A stretch of 64,000 nucleotides of DNA from Flavobacteriaceae bacterium F08102 (GCA_023015935.1 JALKAY010000004.1:372001-436000); one strand, 5' to 3'. Shown: positions 1-9,761, counted from the first letter of the stretch. The notes: generated by a model from the sequence alone, not told the origin. Program-made: numbers and translations.

Positions 1-389
1 AATAGAAATAAATTGTGTCTTCATTTTTCTCATAAATAATTAAAATTACAATACTGTATTAATCCTTTTTTAATTTTTTAAAATTAACTCTCGCTTAACC
101 TAACAGTCAATATATATTTACATTTTTTACCGAAACAACTCTATATATTAGCTGTTTTTATACTTCTTTATAATAGTTGAATCATTTCTTATAATTAATT
201 CTAAGTCATATTAAATTATTCAATAGATATACATATGCTCTTGCATTTTTATCTGTTGAAAGCATTTAAAATTTTAATGTATTTCTCTATTATTGTATTC
301 TCTTAAAAAGTTTATTGTATTGTTTGTGACTCACCTTAAATACAAATTTTGTAAAAAGATGAGCACAACAATATAACTACAGGTTTTAT
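1..389. other. AT-rich intergenic stretch at window edge
   Basis: No open reading frame with coding character is visible on either strand. The stretch is very AT-rich. A weak palindrome (TACAAA/TTTGTA, about 341-353) and a partial inverted repeat around it lie downstream of the minus-strand lipoprotein gene. They could form a 3' end structure, but there is no convincing T-run terminator. The left part probably holds the control region of a gene outside the window, which cannot be shown here. Confidence 0.5.
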
Positions 390-1658
390 TTAATCGTTTC
401 CTGTTAACGCAAAATCAGATTTCCAAGCCCAATGTGTTGGGCAGTTTTCAATTACCCATCTAATTCTTTGTACTTGTTCACCTGAAAAAACTAAAGAAGG
501 TGATTGTTCATCCATAACATTTATAGCATCATATAAGTAATCGTCTATACTATATCTCCAATTATCTTCATTTATATAAGTAGTATATGCATAAGTATCA
601 GTACAATAATCTACATCTTCAGGATCTGATGCTGAATCAGGCGATTTTGCTCTACATGACAACAGCCCAAAATATTTACCAAACTCCACTTTCCAATTAG
701 AAGTAAAAAAACGCCAAGAATAACTTTTTGAATATGCTGAATACGAAGCCCCCATTAAAATTCCTGTATTTTCTGGTGAACTCATGTCAATAGCGTCATC
801 AGGACCTATTTCATTATCAAATGTTAATCCACCTAACGATTCAACCCCTGTAAGTTTAGTATTTGGAGTTGTATGGCTTTTACTATATGTAGAAACCCAA
901 ATATTTAAATATTTTTTAGGATCCCAAGTATTACTAACTAATGTTGACTTTACTTCATCTCTTTCTTTTGAAGTTATAACCCTATGGATTCCTGGTTCTT
1001 TTAGTAAATCTCCATCTTCATCATAAAGAGCCAATTTAAACTCTATATTTGCATTAGCGCCATTAGATGCAAAAAATTTACTTCGCATAAACGCCCAATT
1101 TACCTCATCCAACCTTTCTTGAATATCCTCCGTTTTTATAGTGGGAAACGTTTTAACTTTACTAGATTGTACAATATGAAATATTACTGGAATTACTATT
1201 TTAGGTTGGGCTTCTAATGGTTCTCTTACCTCAATCTCTAATAAATCTGATGATACATCTTCATATTTTGCATATACTTTAAAGTTCTCAACATTTAGTG
1301 TTGTCATTTTTCCATTCGGTATTTCTTCACCGTTTTCTTTAAAATATTTAATAAACTCTTTTATTCTTGACTCCTTTAATAAAACAGTATCTATATGTAC
1401 TGAATCTTTAAAAGTAAAACTACCATCAGGTAAAACCAATTTATTATCACTTCTATTGGTTTTTACAATGTTAAATGTTCTTGTAGATAAATTTAAAGTT
1501 GAAACACCATCTGCGTAAAGAATATGACTGTTTGTTTTCAGTTTAATTACATCTATTCTTTCTGGATTGGTTGTTAATTCAAAAATCTCCTCTTTATCTG
1601 GAGTACAACCTGTAAAACATACTATGATAAATAGTACTACGTATTTATATATTTTCAT
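390..1658 (-). CDS. SusCD-linked lipoprotein, degenerate M43/pappalysin-like metalloprotease
   Basis: Predicted 422-residue lipoprotein, last gene of module A, 29 nt after the SusD gene. I start it at the ATG at 1658 (MKIYKYVVLF), because the longer frame begins with TTG inside the SusD gene; a lipobox (FTGC) follows directly. The body has the layout of substrate-import-associated zinc metallohydrolase lipoproteins of the M43/pappalysin type: a VIPVIFHIVQ strand, HRVIT, KYLNIWVS, and a C-terminal GEQVQRIRWVIENCP. The zinc site HExxHxxGxxH should fall at residues 324-334 but reads VEFGKYFGLLS: the Glu and Gly remain and all three His are replaced (V324, K328, S334). The Met of the Met-turn (NVMD) is kept. 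The protein is therefore probably a catalytically dead, possibly substrate-binding, surface lipoprotein. The fold assignment is by motif recognition only. Confidence 0.7.
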   Translation of the reverse strand: MKIYKYVVLFIIVCFTGCTPDKEEIFELTTNPERIDVIKLKTNSHILYADGVSTLNLSTRTFNIVKTNRSDNKLVLPDGSFTFKDSVHIDTVLLKESRIKEFIKYFKENGEEIPNGKMTTLNVENFKVYAKYEDVSSDLLEIEVREPLEAQPKIVIPVIFHIVQSSKVKTFPTIKTEDIQERLDEVNWAFMRSKFFASNGANANIEFKLALYDEDGDLLKEPGIHRVITSKERDEVKSTLVSNTWDPKKYLNIWVSTYSKSHTTPNTKLTGVESLGGLTFDNEIGPDDAIDMSSPENTGILMGASYSAYSKSYSWRFFTSNWKVEFGKYFGLLSCRAKSPDSASDPEDVDYCTDTYAYTTYINEDNWRYSIDDYLYDAINVMDEQSPSLVFSGEQVQRIRWVIENCPTHWAWKSDFALTGND

Positions 1659-1687
1659 TTTATATTTTTTTAGTTTAACGAAACTTA

Positions 1688-3235
1688 TTATTGATTGTCC
1701 CAATTAGGGTTTTGTGTTAAATTAGAATTGATATCTAATTCTCCTTCCAAAGGAATATAAAAAGCATACCTATAATCATCACTAGCTAACGTAATTTGAG
1801 TTTCAGCACCTCCTGAAGATGGATCTTGAATAGTTCTTGTCATTGAAACTCTATTACGTTTCATATCCAACCATATATAATCGTACTCTATAAAGAATTC
1901 TTTTTTCCTTTCATTTAAAATCTCTTTTAAAACATCCTGTTCTGAATAAGTCCCTGCATTTCTAGCTGTTTTAAACTCATCTAACAACAGCTTTGCTTCA
2001 TCTGTTTCACCAATACGAGCATAAGCTTCTGCTTTCATTAAAAACAAATCTGCTACTCTAAACATCGGGTACACATTTCTAACTTCATACCCATCTTGAA
2101 GGTATTTACTAAACTCATTATGCACTAAATCATAAGTATATACATTATTACCTAAACGAATATCTCCATCATTGTATAAACTTTCTATTTCAGGAGATAA
2201 TCTAACACCTGCATAATATGGTTCTCCCCAATTATACGCCATATCAATATACCCCCATATATCAGTTCCAGAAGGTGATGAGAATTGAGTTTTACCACTC
2301 CAGAAAAAACTAATTAACGTATGTGGATTCTGATAATTAACCCCAGTCACATCATTTTTAAACATTGTTTTCAAGTCATCTCCAGAAACTGCCAAAGCTT
2401 TTCCTTCCATTGCCAAATCGGAATGTTTTATAACCTTTTCCCAATCATCCTCACTTTTCACAGGCCCTGTTGCTTTATAAAAATATGTTTTAGCAAGTAT
2501 TGCATGAATTACAGATTTTCTATAAAACACATTATAATTTTCATCTGTTTCTGCTGTATAATTTAAAACCTCATTTAATTCTTTTATAATTGTATTAAAC
2601 ACCTCTTCTTGAGTCCTTCTTTTACCAGAAGTAGTAGCTACAGTTTCAGCATTAAAATTTAATGGAATTCCTAATTCATTATTATCAAAAGGAGTAAAAT
2701 ATTGAAGTAATTTAAGTGCATTCCAAGCTCTTATAATCTTGGCTTCTCCTTTAATTATCTCCACCTCAATTCCATCATCTTTCTTAACAATTTCTAATTC
2801 ATTTATAACATTATTCATCAATCCAATTGATAAATAACCATTTTTCCATATTCTTTTATGATCATCAATGCTAGACCAATTAGCACCTTTTAAAAATGGC
2901 TCTCTAAATCGTTGACCAATGTATCTTTCTGAAAAATCTTTCGCATTAAAGCTATTTTCATAATAAGCAAACATTTGCAGCAAACCACCATCTATTAAAA
3001 ACCCAGTATCCTTATACCAAGTATACTCATAAGGATTACCTGTACTATTCAAGTGATAACCTGGATCTACAACTGTTTTTAAGTATCCGCCTAATATACC
3101 TTTAACATCTTCTACTGTTTCTATAGTTCTTTGGTTAGCAGGTTTGACTTCTAAATAATCTTCACATGAAGTAATACCTATAAAAAGAAGTATGTATAAA
3201 TAAGTAATCTTATTCATTTTTAAATATTTTTTCAT
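1688..3235 (-). CDS. SusD/RagB-family surface lipoprotein (module A)
   Basis: 515-residue SusD-like nutrient-binding lipoprotein, the lid partner of the SusC transporter that starts 17 nt upstream in the operon. The signal peptide ends in a lipobox (GITSC) followed by EDYLEV, a typical SusD mature N-terminus. The N-terminal SusD-like region carries the expected AWNALKLLQYF helix, and the C-terminal RagB/SusD part contains FRVADLFLMKAEAYARIGETDEA and KKEFFIEYDYIWLDMKRN. It ends NPNWDNQ, as SusD proteins usually do (N-P-x-W/Y). Two in-frame ATGs are possible (3235 or 3217); both precede the same signal peptide. The ligand cannot be predicted. Confidence 0.93.
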   Translation of the reverse strand: MKKYLKMNKITYLYILLFIGITSCEDYLEVKPANQRTIETVEDVKGILGGYLKTVVDPGYHLNSTGNPYEYTWYKDTGFLIDGGLLQMFAYYENSFNAKDFSERYIGQRFREPFLKGANWSSIDDHKRIWKNGYLSIGLMNNVINELEIVKKDDGIEVEIIKGEAKIIRAWNALKLLQYFTPFDNNELGIPLNFNAETVATTSGKRRTQEEVFNTIIKELNEVLNYTAETDENYNVFYRKSVIHAILAKTYFYKATGPVKSEDDWEKVIKHSDLAMEGKALAVSGDDLKTMFKNDVTGVNYQNPHTLISFFWSGKTQFSSPSGTDIWGYIDMAYNWGEPYYAGVRLSPEIESLYNDGDIRLGNNVYTYDLVHNEFSKYLQDGYEVRNVYPMFRVADLFLMKAEAYARIGETDEAKLLLDEFKTARNAGTYSEQDVLKEILNERKKEFFIEYDYIWLDMKRNRVSMTRTIQDPSSGGAETQITLASDDYRYAFYIPLEGELDINSNLTQNPNWDNQ

Positions 3236-3252
3236 TTTTAAGTGTTTTTAGT

Positions 3253-6200
3253 TTAAAAAATTAAATTAAGGCTGAACGAGTATCTTATAGGTGAAGGGTA
3301 TGCAAAATCACCATTATTTTCAGGATCTAAACCTGTGTATTTTGTCCATGTAAAGATATTCTGAGTATTAAAGTTGAAAGTACATTTTTGTAACCCCAAT
3401 GAACTTATTAGATTTTGTGGCATATTCCACCCTAAATTAACATATGATAATTTCAAAAAACTCCCATCTTCTAACTCATTATCATAAAAATAATTATCAT
3501 AGGCTGATCTTGACATTCTAAGCTCTCCTACATTTGTTACATCTCCTGGCTGTCTCCATCTATTTGCATCAGTTGTAAGTACATTTAATTTAGATGAATA
3601 AAAGGAGCTTGGAGAAGTTCTAGACTGTTTAATTAAATTTCCTTTTAAGTAATTAAAGTTAGTTGTTAATGTTATTCCTTTGTATGTTAAACTTGTTCCA
3701 AAACCACCTGAAATATCAGGATATTGTTTTCCTAAATAACTTACCGTAGCCTTATGGTTAAAGTTCTTATCCATATCAATAACTTTTCGCCCATTTATTT
3801 CTGAATGAACTTCCCAAGAGTTTAATTCTTCCTCATTAACTACGTAAGCTAAGGCATTTCCTGTATTAGGATCTATCCCAGCAAATTGATAACCAAACCA
3901 AGCACTTGCATCATACCCTTTTACAAAGTACTTATTTCTAAATCTAGGTGCTTGTCTTGTAATTATTGGTAACTCATCTAAAGAATTTATATGAGTTTTT
4001 GTTATTTCATTTCTGTTTTTACTCAAGTTAAGATTAACACTTAAACGCCAATCTTCATTTCTAACAATAAAAGTGTTTAAATCCAATTCTACCCCCCTAT
4101 TAACTAATGTTGCTACATTCGCTTTTATAGTAGTAACTCCTGAAGAATAAGGTAATTCTTTAAAATCTAATAAATCTTTTAGTTGGTTACTATAAACGTT
4201 AACATTCATATTAACTCTATGATCAAATAATGATAAGTCTAACCCAAGGTTTCTATCTAGTTTTTTTTGCCATTTTATATTTGGACTTTTATAAACCACA
4301 CTACTAGGTAACAATACTCCATTATATTCATCACTTCTACCAAAATTTAAATACGAAAATGGTAATGCATTCTTATCAATACTACCGGTATAACCATAGG
4401 AAGCTCTAATAGATAAAACATCTACATAATTCATTTTAAAGTACTTATGTAGGTTTGTTTTATAACTAGTATTCCACAAAGGAGTGAAGTTATTAACATT
4501 TCCAATAATATCAACACCATCATATCGTATTGTACCATTTAATATATGAGTATCTTTGTAGCTATACGATGCATTTGCAAAAAAAGATGAAGTTCTTCTC
4601 TCACTCAACCCTGAATTTCCTAATGAAGATAAATCTAAGCTCGTTAATGAAATAACATTAGGATACTCCTGAGGATATCCACCCAATTGTAAATCAGAAT
4701 TGTATTCTGGCAATAAACTATAAAAGTTACCAGCTTTACTCTTTGACAGCTCTTGCCCTAACAAAACACTTATAAAGTGGCTATTATCTAAATTTAAATT
4801 ATAGGTTAATAAATTTTTAAGTGCAAAATCCTCTCCATTTGCAGATGATTCTCTTAGAGATCCTTTATTGTATTCATCTCCTAAATCATAAGCTCTTGAT
4901 CTTCTTAAAAAGCTTCTTAAGGCTGATGAATATGTTCCAGCCCCTGACAACTCTCTTACATATCTATTTGTATTTGTGTACTGAAATTGAGATTCTAAAC
5001 TTAAATTATTTGTGATATCATACACTATTTTAGCATCAAAAGTGGTCGAAAAAGTCTTCGTTTTTCTTGAATTTTTATCTAAATCTTCCAACATATTAAA
5101 ATCCCATTGGAATTCATCAAAATCTCGTCTTTTCGTGTTTTCATATGAACGGTCATATGCGTAAGAGCCATCATCATTATATGGACGTTCATAGGTATTA
5201 GCAAAAGTTGCATACTCAATAGCGTTTACTGCTGAATTAGGAGAATTATCACTCCTAATATTATTTCTTAACTGAAGCTCTATTTGTATATTTTTCTTAG
5301 GCTTTACATTAATTTTAATTTGAGAATTAAATGTATTCAGTTGATTACTTCTTAATATTCCTGATTCAATACCGTAATTAGCAGACCCATAATATATAAG
5401 TTTTTCATCTCCTCCACTTAAACTAACACTATGGCTTTGAGAAGTTGCTTTTCTAAAAATCTCGTCAAACCAGTTTGTATTTACTTTAGATAAATTTGCA
5501 ATCATTTCTTGAGATTGCTCAGGAGAATAAATCCCTTCATTTTCGTTTTTTAAAATTTGAAAAACACGCCCGTAAATATCTAAGCTACCAAAATCTTCAT
5601 AAATTCCTCTTTCATAAGAAATTTTCTCTTGAGTATTCATCATATCAAGTTGAGATTCTGGAGCTTCAGAAATAGCATAAGAACTAGATACACTTATCTT
5701 ATTTTCTCCTGCTTTTCCACTTTTAGTTGTTACAACAATTACACCATTTGCTGCTCTTGCTCCATACAGCGCTGATGCAGCTGCATCTTTTAAAACCGTT
5801 ATAGATTCTATATCGTTAGGCGAAATTGCCCCTATTCCATTAGTAAATATACTGTTTTGCAAATTTGCTCCTCCTACAGAAATATTAGGAATATCCCCCT
5901 GCATTTCCATTCCATCAATAATCCATATAGGATTCATATCTCCTGTAATAGAGTTTAAACCTCTAATTCTAATCTGTGCAGATGCTCCAGGTCTTCCTGA
6001 TAAACTCATTACTGTTGTTCCTGATATTTGTCCTTTTAAAGCTTGATCTATTGACATTGCTCCTGTTTCTGCTATTTTTTGAGCTTCAATTTTCCCAACG
6101 GAACCAGTACTTCTCGTTTTATTAACCTTTGTATATCCCGTTACAACAACTTCTTCAAGTTCATTTTCATCATACAGGACAACGTCATATACTTGACTTT

Positions 6201-6822
6201 TACTTTTAGAATTAAAATAAACTACCTTCTTTTTATACCCTAATAAGCGAAAAGCTATATAATTCTCTAAATTAATATTAATAGTGTATTTTCCTTCAAA
6301 ATCAGTAGTTGTAGCATTGGTAACATTTTTAGTACCACCCTCTTTATCATTTGTTGAATAAACAGCAACACCAACAAGTGGAGAACCTTCTTGATCTCTT
6401 ATTATACCTTCCACCTTTATTTTATCCTGAAATTCTAATTTTGATTCATCAAAATCATTTATTTTTTTAACAATAACGGTGTTATTAAGAAATTCAAATC
6501 CACATCCGATAGGTTTTAACCCACTTTCTAGCATATCAAGCACTTTTACTTTCCCCTCTTTAAGTTTAACTTTAGGGGAATCAATAAAATGCTTTTCATT
6601 ATAAATAAATAAATAATTTGTTTGCGCCTTGATGATATCAAAGACCTCTTCAATAGTTACAGTTCTATCTGAATTGACATAAATAATTGTATTTTGAGAA
6701 TTCGCTTTCCTAGGAGTTAAAGCAAATATCGATGTAGTAAGTAACAAAATAAAAATTCTCATAATAAATCGAATACGTTTTAAGTTCAGTAACCAATAGC
6801 GATTAGTTAATTTTAAATTCAT
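3253..6822 (-). CDS. SusC/RagA TonB-dependent transporter with STN signalling domain (module A)
   Basis: 1189-residue outer-membrane TonB-dependent transporter. In order: a long basic N-terminus and signal peptide (about 1-43, ending NSQ), an STN domain (about 45-115) of the kind that contacts FecR anti-sigma factors, a carboxypeptidase-like regulatory beta-sandwich (about 135-220), a plug with the SusC signature DAAASALYGARAANG, and a 22-strand-type barrel ending in YSFSLNLIF with terminal Phe. It works with the SusD lipoprotein encoded 17 nt downstream. The start ATG follows CAAATTTATG, the conserved leader seen before all five SusC genes here. A second Met at residue 21 lies just before the hydrophobic core and could be an alternative start. 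Confidence 0.95.
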   Translation of the reverse strand: MNLKLTNRYWLLNLKRIRFIMRIFILLLTTSIFALTPRKANSQNTIIYVNSDRTVTIEEVFDIIKAQTNYLFIYNEKHFIDSPKVKLKEGKVKVLDMLESGLKPIGCGFEFLNNTVIVKKINDFDESKLEFQDKIKVEGIIRDQEGSPLVGVAVYSTNDKEGGTKNVTNATTTDFEGKYTININLENYIAFRLLGYKKKVVYFNSKSKSQVYDVVLYDENELEEVVVTGYTKVNKTRSTGSVGKIEAQKIAETGAMSIDQALKGQISGTTVMSLSGRPGASAQIRIRGLNSITGDMNPIWIIDGMEMQGDIPNISVGGANLQNSIFTNGIGAISPNDIESITVLKDAAASALYGARAANGVIVVTTKSGKAGENKISVSSSYAISEAPESQLDMMNTQEKISYERGIYEDFGSLDIYGRVFQILKNENEGIYSPEQSQEMIANLSKVNTNWFDEIFRKATSQSHSVSLSGGDEKLIYYGSANYGIESGILRSNQLNTFNSQIKINVKPKKNIQIELQLRNNIRSDNSPNSAVNAIEYATFANTYERPYNDDGSYAYDRSYENTKRRDFDEFQWDFNMLEDLDKNSRKTKTFSTTFDAKIVYDITNNLSLESQFQYTNTNRYVRELSGAGTYSSALRSFLRRSRAYDLGDEYNKGSLRESSANGEDFALKNLLTYNLNLDNSHFISVLLGQELSKSKAGNFYSLLPEYNSDLQLGGYPQEYPNVISLTSLDLSSLGNSGLSERRTSSFFANASYSYKDTHILNGTIRYDGVDIIGNVNNFTPLWNTSYKTNLHKYFKMNYVDVLSIRASYGYTGSIDKNALPFSYLNFGRSDEYNGVLLPSSVVYKSPNIKWQKKLDRNLGLDLSLFDHRVNMNVNVYSNQLKDLLDFKELPYSSGVTTIKANVATLVNRGVELDLNTFIVRNEDWRLSVNLNLSKNRNEITKTHINSLDELPIITRQAPRFRNKYFVKGYDASAWFGYQFAGIDPNTGNALAYVVNEEELNSWEVHSEINGRKVIDMDKNFNHKATVSYLGKQYPDISGGFGTSLTYKGITLTTNFNYLKGNLIKQSRTSPSSFYSSKLNVLTTDANRWRQPGDVTNVGELRMSRSAYDNYFYDNELEDGSFLKLSYVNLGWNMPQNLISSLGLQKCTFNFNTQNIFTWTKYTGLDPENNGDFAYPSPIRYSFSLNLIF

Positions 6823-6918
6823 AAATTTGAGTTTAATTAGTTAGACATTAGTTTGATTAATTTTATTTAGGAGGGGAATTTGCTATCAACCGTGGAAAGT
6901 AACTAGCGATTCCTCTTT
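6823..6918 (-). promoter_or_regulatory. Conserved fecR-susC leader with hairpin (module A)
   Basis: On the minus strand an imperfect hairpin is formed by 6904-6915 and 6871-6885. It is followed by an AATTAAT/AACTAA tract and CAAATTTATG at the susC start. The same order (hairpin, ATTAAT, AACTAA, AAATTTATG) recurs before the other four susC genes although the stem sequences differ. There is no T-run after the stem, so it is more likely an mRNA processing, stability or regulatory element than a plain terminator. Confidence 0.55.
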
Positions 6919-8079
6919 TTATTTTACTGTTATTCTTCCGTTTTCAATTATAAATTTTACGTCTCCTGTTTTTTCTATATTATTTAAAAGTTCTGTTACA
7001 GTACTTGTTCTCTTTAACATTCCCGAAAACACTTCTCTCTTCTTTTCTTCTGTTTTAAAGACAACTTCTAAATCATACCATCTTGACAATGTTTCCAATA
7101 TAGACTCCAAAGACTCTTTATGAAACATAAAAAGACCATTTTTCCAAGCTATCTCGTACCTAACATCAACATCCCAAACACTTATACTTCCTATTCCATT
7201 TTTATTTACTACTGATTGTTGACCTGGAGAAATTTTAACTATACTATTATTATTACCAACATTCACTTCTCCTTCAATTAAGGTGGTATAATTAGAATCT
7301 TGATTTTTATAACTTCGTATATTGAATTCAGTTCCCAACACTTCAATATCTTGTCCTTTCGCCACCACTTTAAACCTAGATCCTTTATGATGCGTACTGG
7401 ACGAAACATCAAAATATGCTTCTCCATAGATTAATTCAACAACACGTTTTTGACCATCGATAAATTTCGTTGGAAACTTCAATTTCGATTCAGAATTTAG
7501 CCAAACCTGAGTTCCATCTTCTAATTTCACGAAAAATTGTCCACCTCTCGGAATCGAAAGGTAGTTATAGGTGATTTTAGTTCTATCCTCTTCATTTTCA
7601 TGGGCATTATACACCAATTGCTTCCCATTACTACGAAGGTTATTTGCTTGAAAGGTCTTTCCCTTTTCTAATAAAATTTCAGATCCATCTCCTAAGGTCA
7701 AGGTTGCCTTATCCGTTCCAGATTGAATGTTAGTAACTTCTTGATTCGGGGAGTTTTTTATCTTGGCTTTATTTATTAAAAAAATTGGGATGGCAATTAA
7801 AATTGCAATGGATGCCGCAACTGCGTATTTAAAAATCCTTCGTTGAAACAACGGAATTACTTTACCAGTATCCCTCTGATTTTTCTTAAATTTAGATTCT
7901 ATTTTACTAAATATTTTCTCTTTTACTTGCCCCTTTAAATGAAGATCATGTGGCCATTCCTCACTTCCTTGATGATTTACGTAAAAATTTGCAAGCTGCT
8001 CTATTTCTGCGTTTGTCGCAGTCCCCTCTTGGAATTTTTGAAGTAAATCGGCTAACTTTTCTTGATGTTCTTTGTTCAT
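6919..8079 (-). CDS. FecR-family anti-sigma factor (module A)
   Basis: 386-residue inner-membrane regulator. A cytoplasmic N-terminal helix bundle (about 1-80) should bind the ECF sigma factor. One transmembrane segment (about 83-103, YAVAASIAILIAIPIFL) is followed by a periplasmic FecR domain with the hallmark PRGGQFFVKLEDGTQVWLNS and YGEAYFDV, and a C-terminal DUF4974 domain (about 310-386) that in this family meets the STN domain of the partner SusC. It is co-directional with its sigma gene (151-nt gap) and precedes susC. Its N-terminal region resembles the module E FecR most closely. Confidence 0.95.
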   Translation of the reverse strand: MNKEHQEKLADLLQKFQEGTATNAEIEQLANFYVNHQGSEEWPHDLHLKGQVKEKIFSKIESKFKKNQRDTGKVIPLFQRRIFKYAVAASIAILIAIPIFLINKAKIKNSPNQEVTNIQSGTDKATLTLGDGSEILLEKGKTFQANNLRSNGKQLVYNAHENEEDRTKITYNYLSIPRGGQFFVKLEDGTQVWLNSESKLKFPTKFIDGQKRVVELIYGEAYFDVSSSTHHKGSRFKVVAKGQDIEVLGTEFNIRSYKNQDSNYTTLIEGEVNVGNNNSIVKISPGQQSVVNKNGIGSISVWDVDVRYEIAWKNGLFMFHKESLESILETLSRWYDLEVVFKTEEKKREVFSGMLKRTSTVTELLNNIEKTGDVKFIIENGRITVK

Positions 8080-8101
8080 TTTCTATACGCTTCTACCTAT
8101 A

Positions 8102-8125
8102 TGTCGATATAAACGGAAGCACCCC
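8102..8125 (-). promoter_or_regulatory. Putative ECF-sigma promoter before fecR (module A)
   Basis: On the minus strand GGGGT (8125-8121), a 14-nt spacer and CGACA (8106-8102) lie 22 nt before the fecR start. The same arrangement, GGGTA-N14-CGTNA, occurs at 20-22 nt before fecR in modules B, C and D. The -10-like box is the less typical CGACA here. Predicted from repeated occurrence only; no transcript data. Confidence 0.5.
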
Positions 8126-8230
8126 CGACTTGAAAGCCGTCTTTTTTTTGTAATTTATCAAAAAGACATCGTTTTACGGAGGAAATATATCCCAAAACAG
8201 GTGCGTAAAGAAGTTGGTAGAAGGGTATTT

Positions 8231-8824
8231 CTAAGGAAGCAAATCGTGAAAGATAAATAGCGCTAATTCTACACTCGCGATATTACTCAACGAACCTCTT
8301 AAATGTTTTAAGGCTTTGGTGATGTGGGATTCAACGGATTTTACAGAAATATTGAGCTCCGCTGCAATTTCTTTATGACTCAATTGCTTTTCTCGACTCA
8401 ATTTAAATACCGCACGACATTTAGGGGGTAACAATTCAATCGAAGCGTTCACGTGTGCCACAAGTTCTTCATAAATAAGTTTAGATTCTGGCGTTGTATA
8501 TTGAATTTTTCGATCAAAATCTTCAATCAATTCTTCATGAAACACCCCTTTATTCTTCCTAAAATAATCGTATACCTTATACAATACACTTGTATGAAGG
8601 TAGGCTTTTAAAGAGGTTTTAATCACGATGTTCCCGCGCTTATCCCATAATTTAATAAAAATATCCTGTAGGATATCTTCGCAGACTTCTCTGTTTTTCA
8701 CCAAATTATACGCCGAAACATACAGCTGTTCCCAATACGTATCATAAAGGTAGCGTAAGGCAGCCTCATCACCTGCATTGAAGCGTTTGAGTAGTTCTTG
8801 CTCTAGTAATTTAGTGCCTTGCAT
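8231..8824 (-). CDS. ECF RNA polymerase sigma factor, FecI-like (module A)
   Basis: 197-residue sigma-70 family ECF factor of the Bacteroidetes FecI-like expansion. Region 2 carries EDILQDIFIKLW and region 4 a helix-turn-helix with LSHKEIAAELNISVKSVESH. A starting ATG is present at 8824. It lies 151 nt upstream of its FecR gene on the same strand. Its closest relative in the window is the module E sigma factor (shared NLVKN, KTSLK, LYKVYD-type stretches), and both A and E have the sigma gene co-directional with fecR, unlike B, C and D. Confidence 0.95.
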   Translation of the reverse strand: MQGTKLLEQELLKRFNAGDEAALRYLYDTYWEQLYVSAYNLVKNREVCEDILQDIFIKLWDKRGNIVIKTSLKAYLHTSVLYKVYDYFRKNKGVFHEELIEDFDRKIQYTTPESKLIYEELVAHVNASIELLPPKCRAVFKLSREKQLSHKEIAAELNISVKSVESHITKALKHLRGSLSNIASVELALFIFHDLLP

Positions 8825-8851
8825 CGGGGTTTAATTCGTTCGTTATTTGAA

Positions 8852-8859
8852 CAAAAGTA
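8852..8859 (-). promoter_or_regulatory. Possible Bacteroidetes -7 element of sigma gene A
   Basis: The minus strand reads TACTTTTG, matching the Bacteroidetes -7 consensus TAnnTTTG, 27 nt before the sigma factor ATG. No clear -33 TTG is found at the expected distance, so this is a weak call. Confidence 0.3.
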
Positions 8860-9033
8860 GGTAAATATTGTAATTATAAGTTCTTCTCTGAAATATTCAT
8901 TATTAAAAGTGGGGTCGAAATCCTCTTTTTGCTTATGGAAATTTGCACTACTAACATTTATGAGATCTTTCGTTGCACTCGAGATGACAAGTGCTAAGGG
9001 GTTTTAGCTTCGCTGATTATTTTCTCTCGGGCG

Positions 9034-9074
9034 TTTTTGATATTGCTATTTTGTTCCAAAATACCAATCAAAAA
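9034..9074. repeat. Covarying long hairpin, copy 1
   Basis: TTTTTG...ATTG..TATTTTG, loop TTC, then CAAAATA..CAAT.CAAAAA. A nearly perfect stem of about 17 pairs. The related copy at 9993-10033 has different bases in both arms that still pair, so pairing is preserved. It is followed by the shared tail TCTACT-(C)-TTTCAATAGTTG. Confidence 0.7.
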
Positions 9075-9282
9075 TCTACTCGTTTCAATAGTTGTTGTAA
9101 ACAATGCATCACTATTTTTCTATTATTCTTTTTTGCTTGTCCAAAAACAAATCGACCAGAGGGAGATTCACGAATACTTAATAAAATAATATGAGGATGA
9201 GTAAACCAAAAAAGTTATTATAAGAGTAAATATTATTGCTTCATTGAGTACTTGGAAACTTCCTATTTTATATGATGTGTAC

Positions 9283-9532
9283 AAGGTAGGTGGCTCCCCT
9301 CTTTGGATAAAGAGGGGAATGAATTTGCTCATCCACGAGACGTTATCACCAAAATCATAACGCACTTGAGCAAAGAAAGGGGAGTTTGATAATTAACATT
9401 GATCAAACCCTCCGTCATCCTCCTTAATCGTGTGGCTGCGCGCCAACTGGCCTCTCGCGTAAAATGTCCACAGGACATTTTATTTTCGCTCGATCCCCCT
9501 TTATCCAAAGGGAGGAACCCCTACCTAGCCTG
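9283..9532. repeat. MITE-like segment bounded by inverted repeats
   Basis: The left end (about 9283-9320: GGTAGGTGGC, CCCCTCTTTGGATAAAGAGGGG) and the right end (about 9489-9532: CCCCTTTATCCAAAGGG, then CCTACCTA) are inverted copies of each other. Inside are nested hairpins: TTTGCTC 9324-9330 with GAGCAAA 9368-9374, enclosing CGTTAT 9341-9346 with ATAACG 9357-9362. A further stem pairs 9384-9390 with 9402-9408 (GTTTGAT/ATCAAAC). No target-site duplication was established. It could be a non-autonomous element or a degenerate structured repeat. Confidence 0.4.
9442..9496. repeat. Palindrome-core repeat unit 1
   Basis: 55-nt unit. The left flank GCCAACTGGCCTCTC and right flank TTCGCTCGATCC match the other two units. 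The core is the perfect palindrome TAAAATGTCC-aca-GGACATTTTA (9460-9482). The core sequence differs from the other units while its self-complementarity is retained. Confidence 0.7.
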
Positions 9533-9761
9533 TTTTATAAATACATCAAATATCAACTCTTCTTAGTTATCATAAATGAATAAAAAAAACTTCAACCTTG
9601 AGGGTTCAATGCTTTGCATTGATTACTCCGCTTTGGTGCTCATCAGACTGAAGAAAATTTTAATTAAAATTATAGTTCGTGAAATACGAGCGCAGCTCCC
9701 TTTTATTCGTGTAATTATACGTACTGCTAAGCAACACATTAGTGCTAAGGAAAACCAACGC

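Noticed and set aside
6871-6915. fecR-susC hairpins as plain Rho-independent terminators
   Set aside because: No T-run follows the stems in the direction of transcription, and susC has no other clear promoter in the gap.
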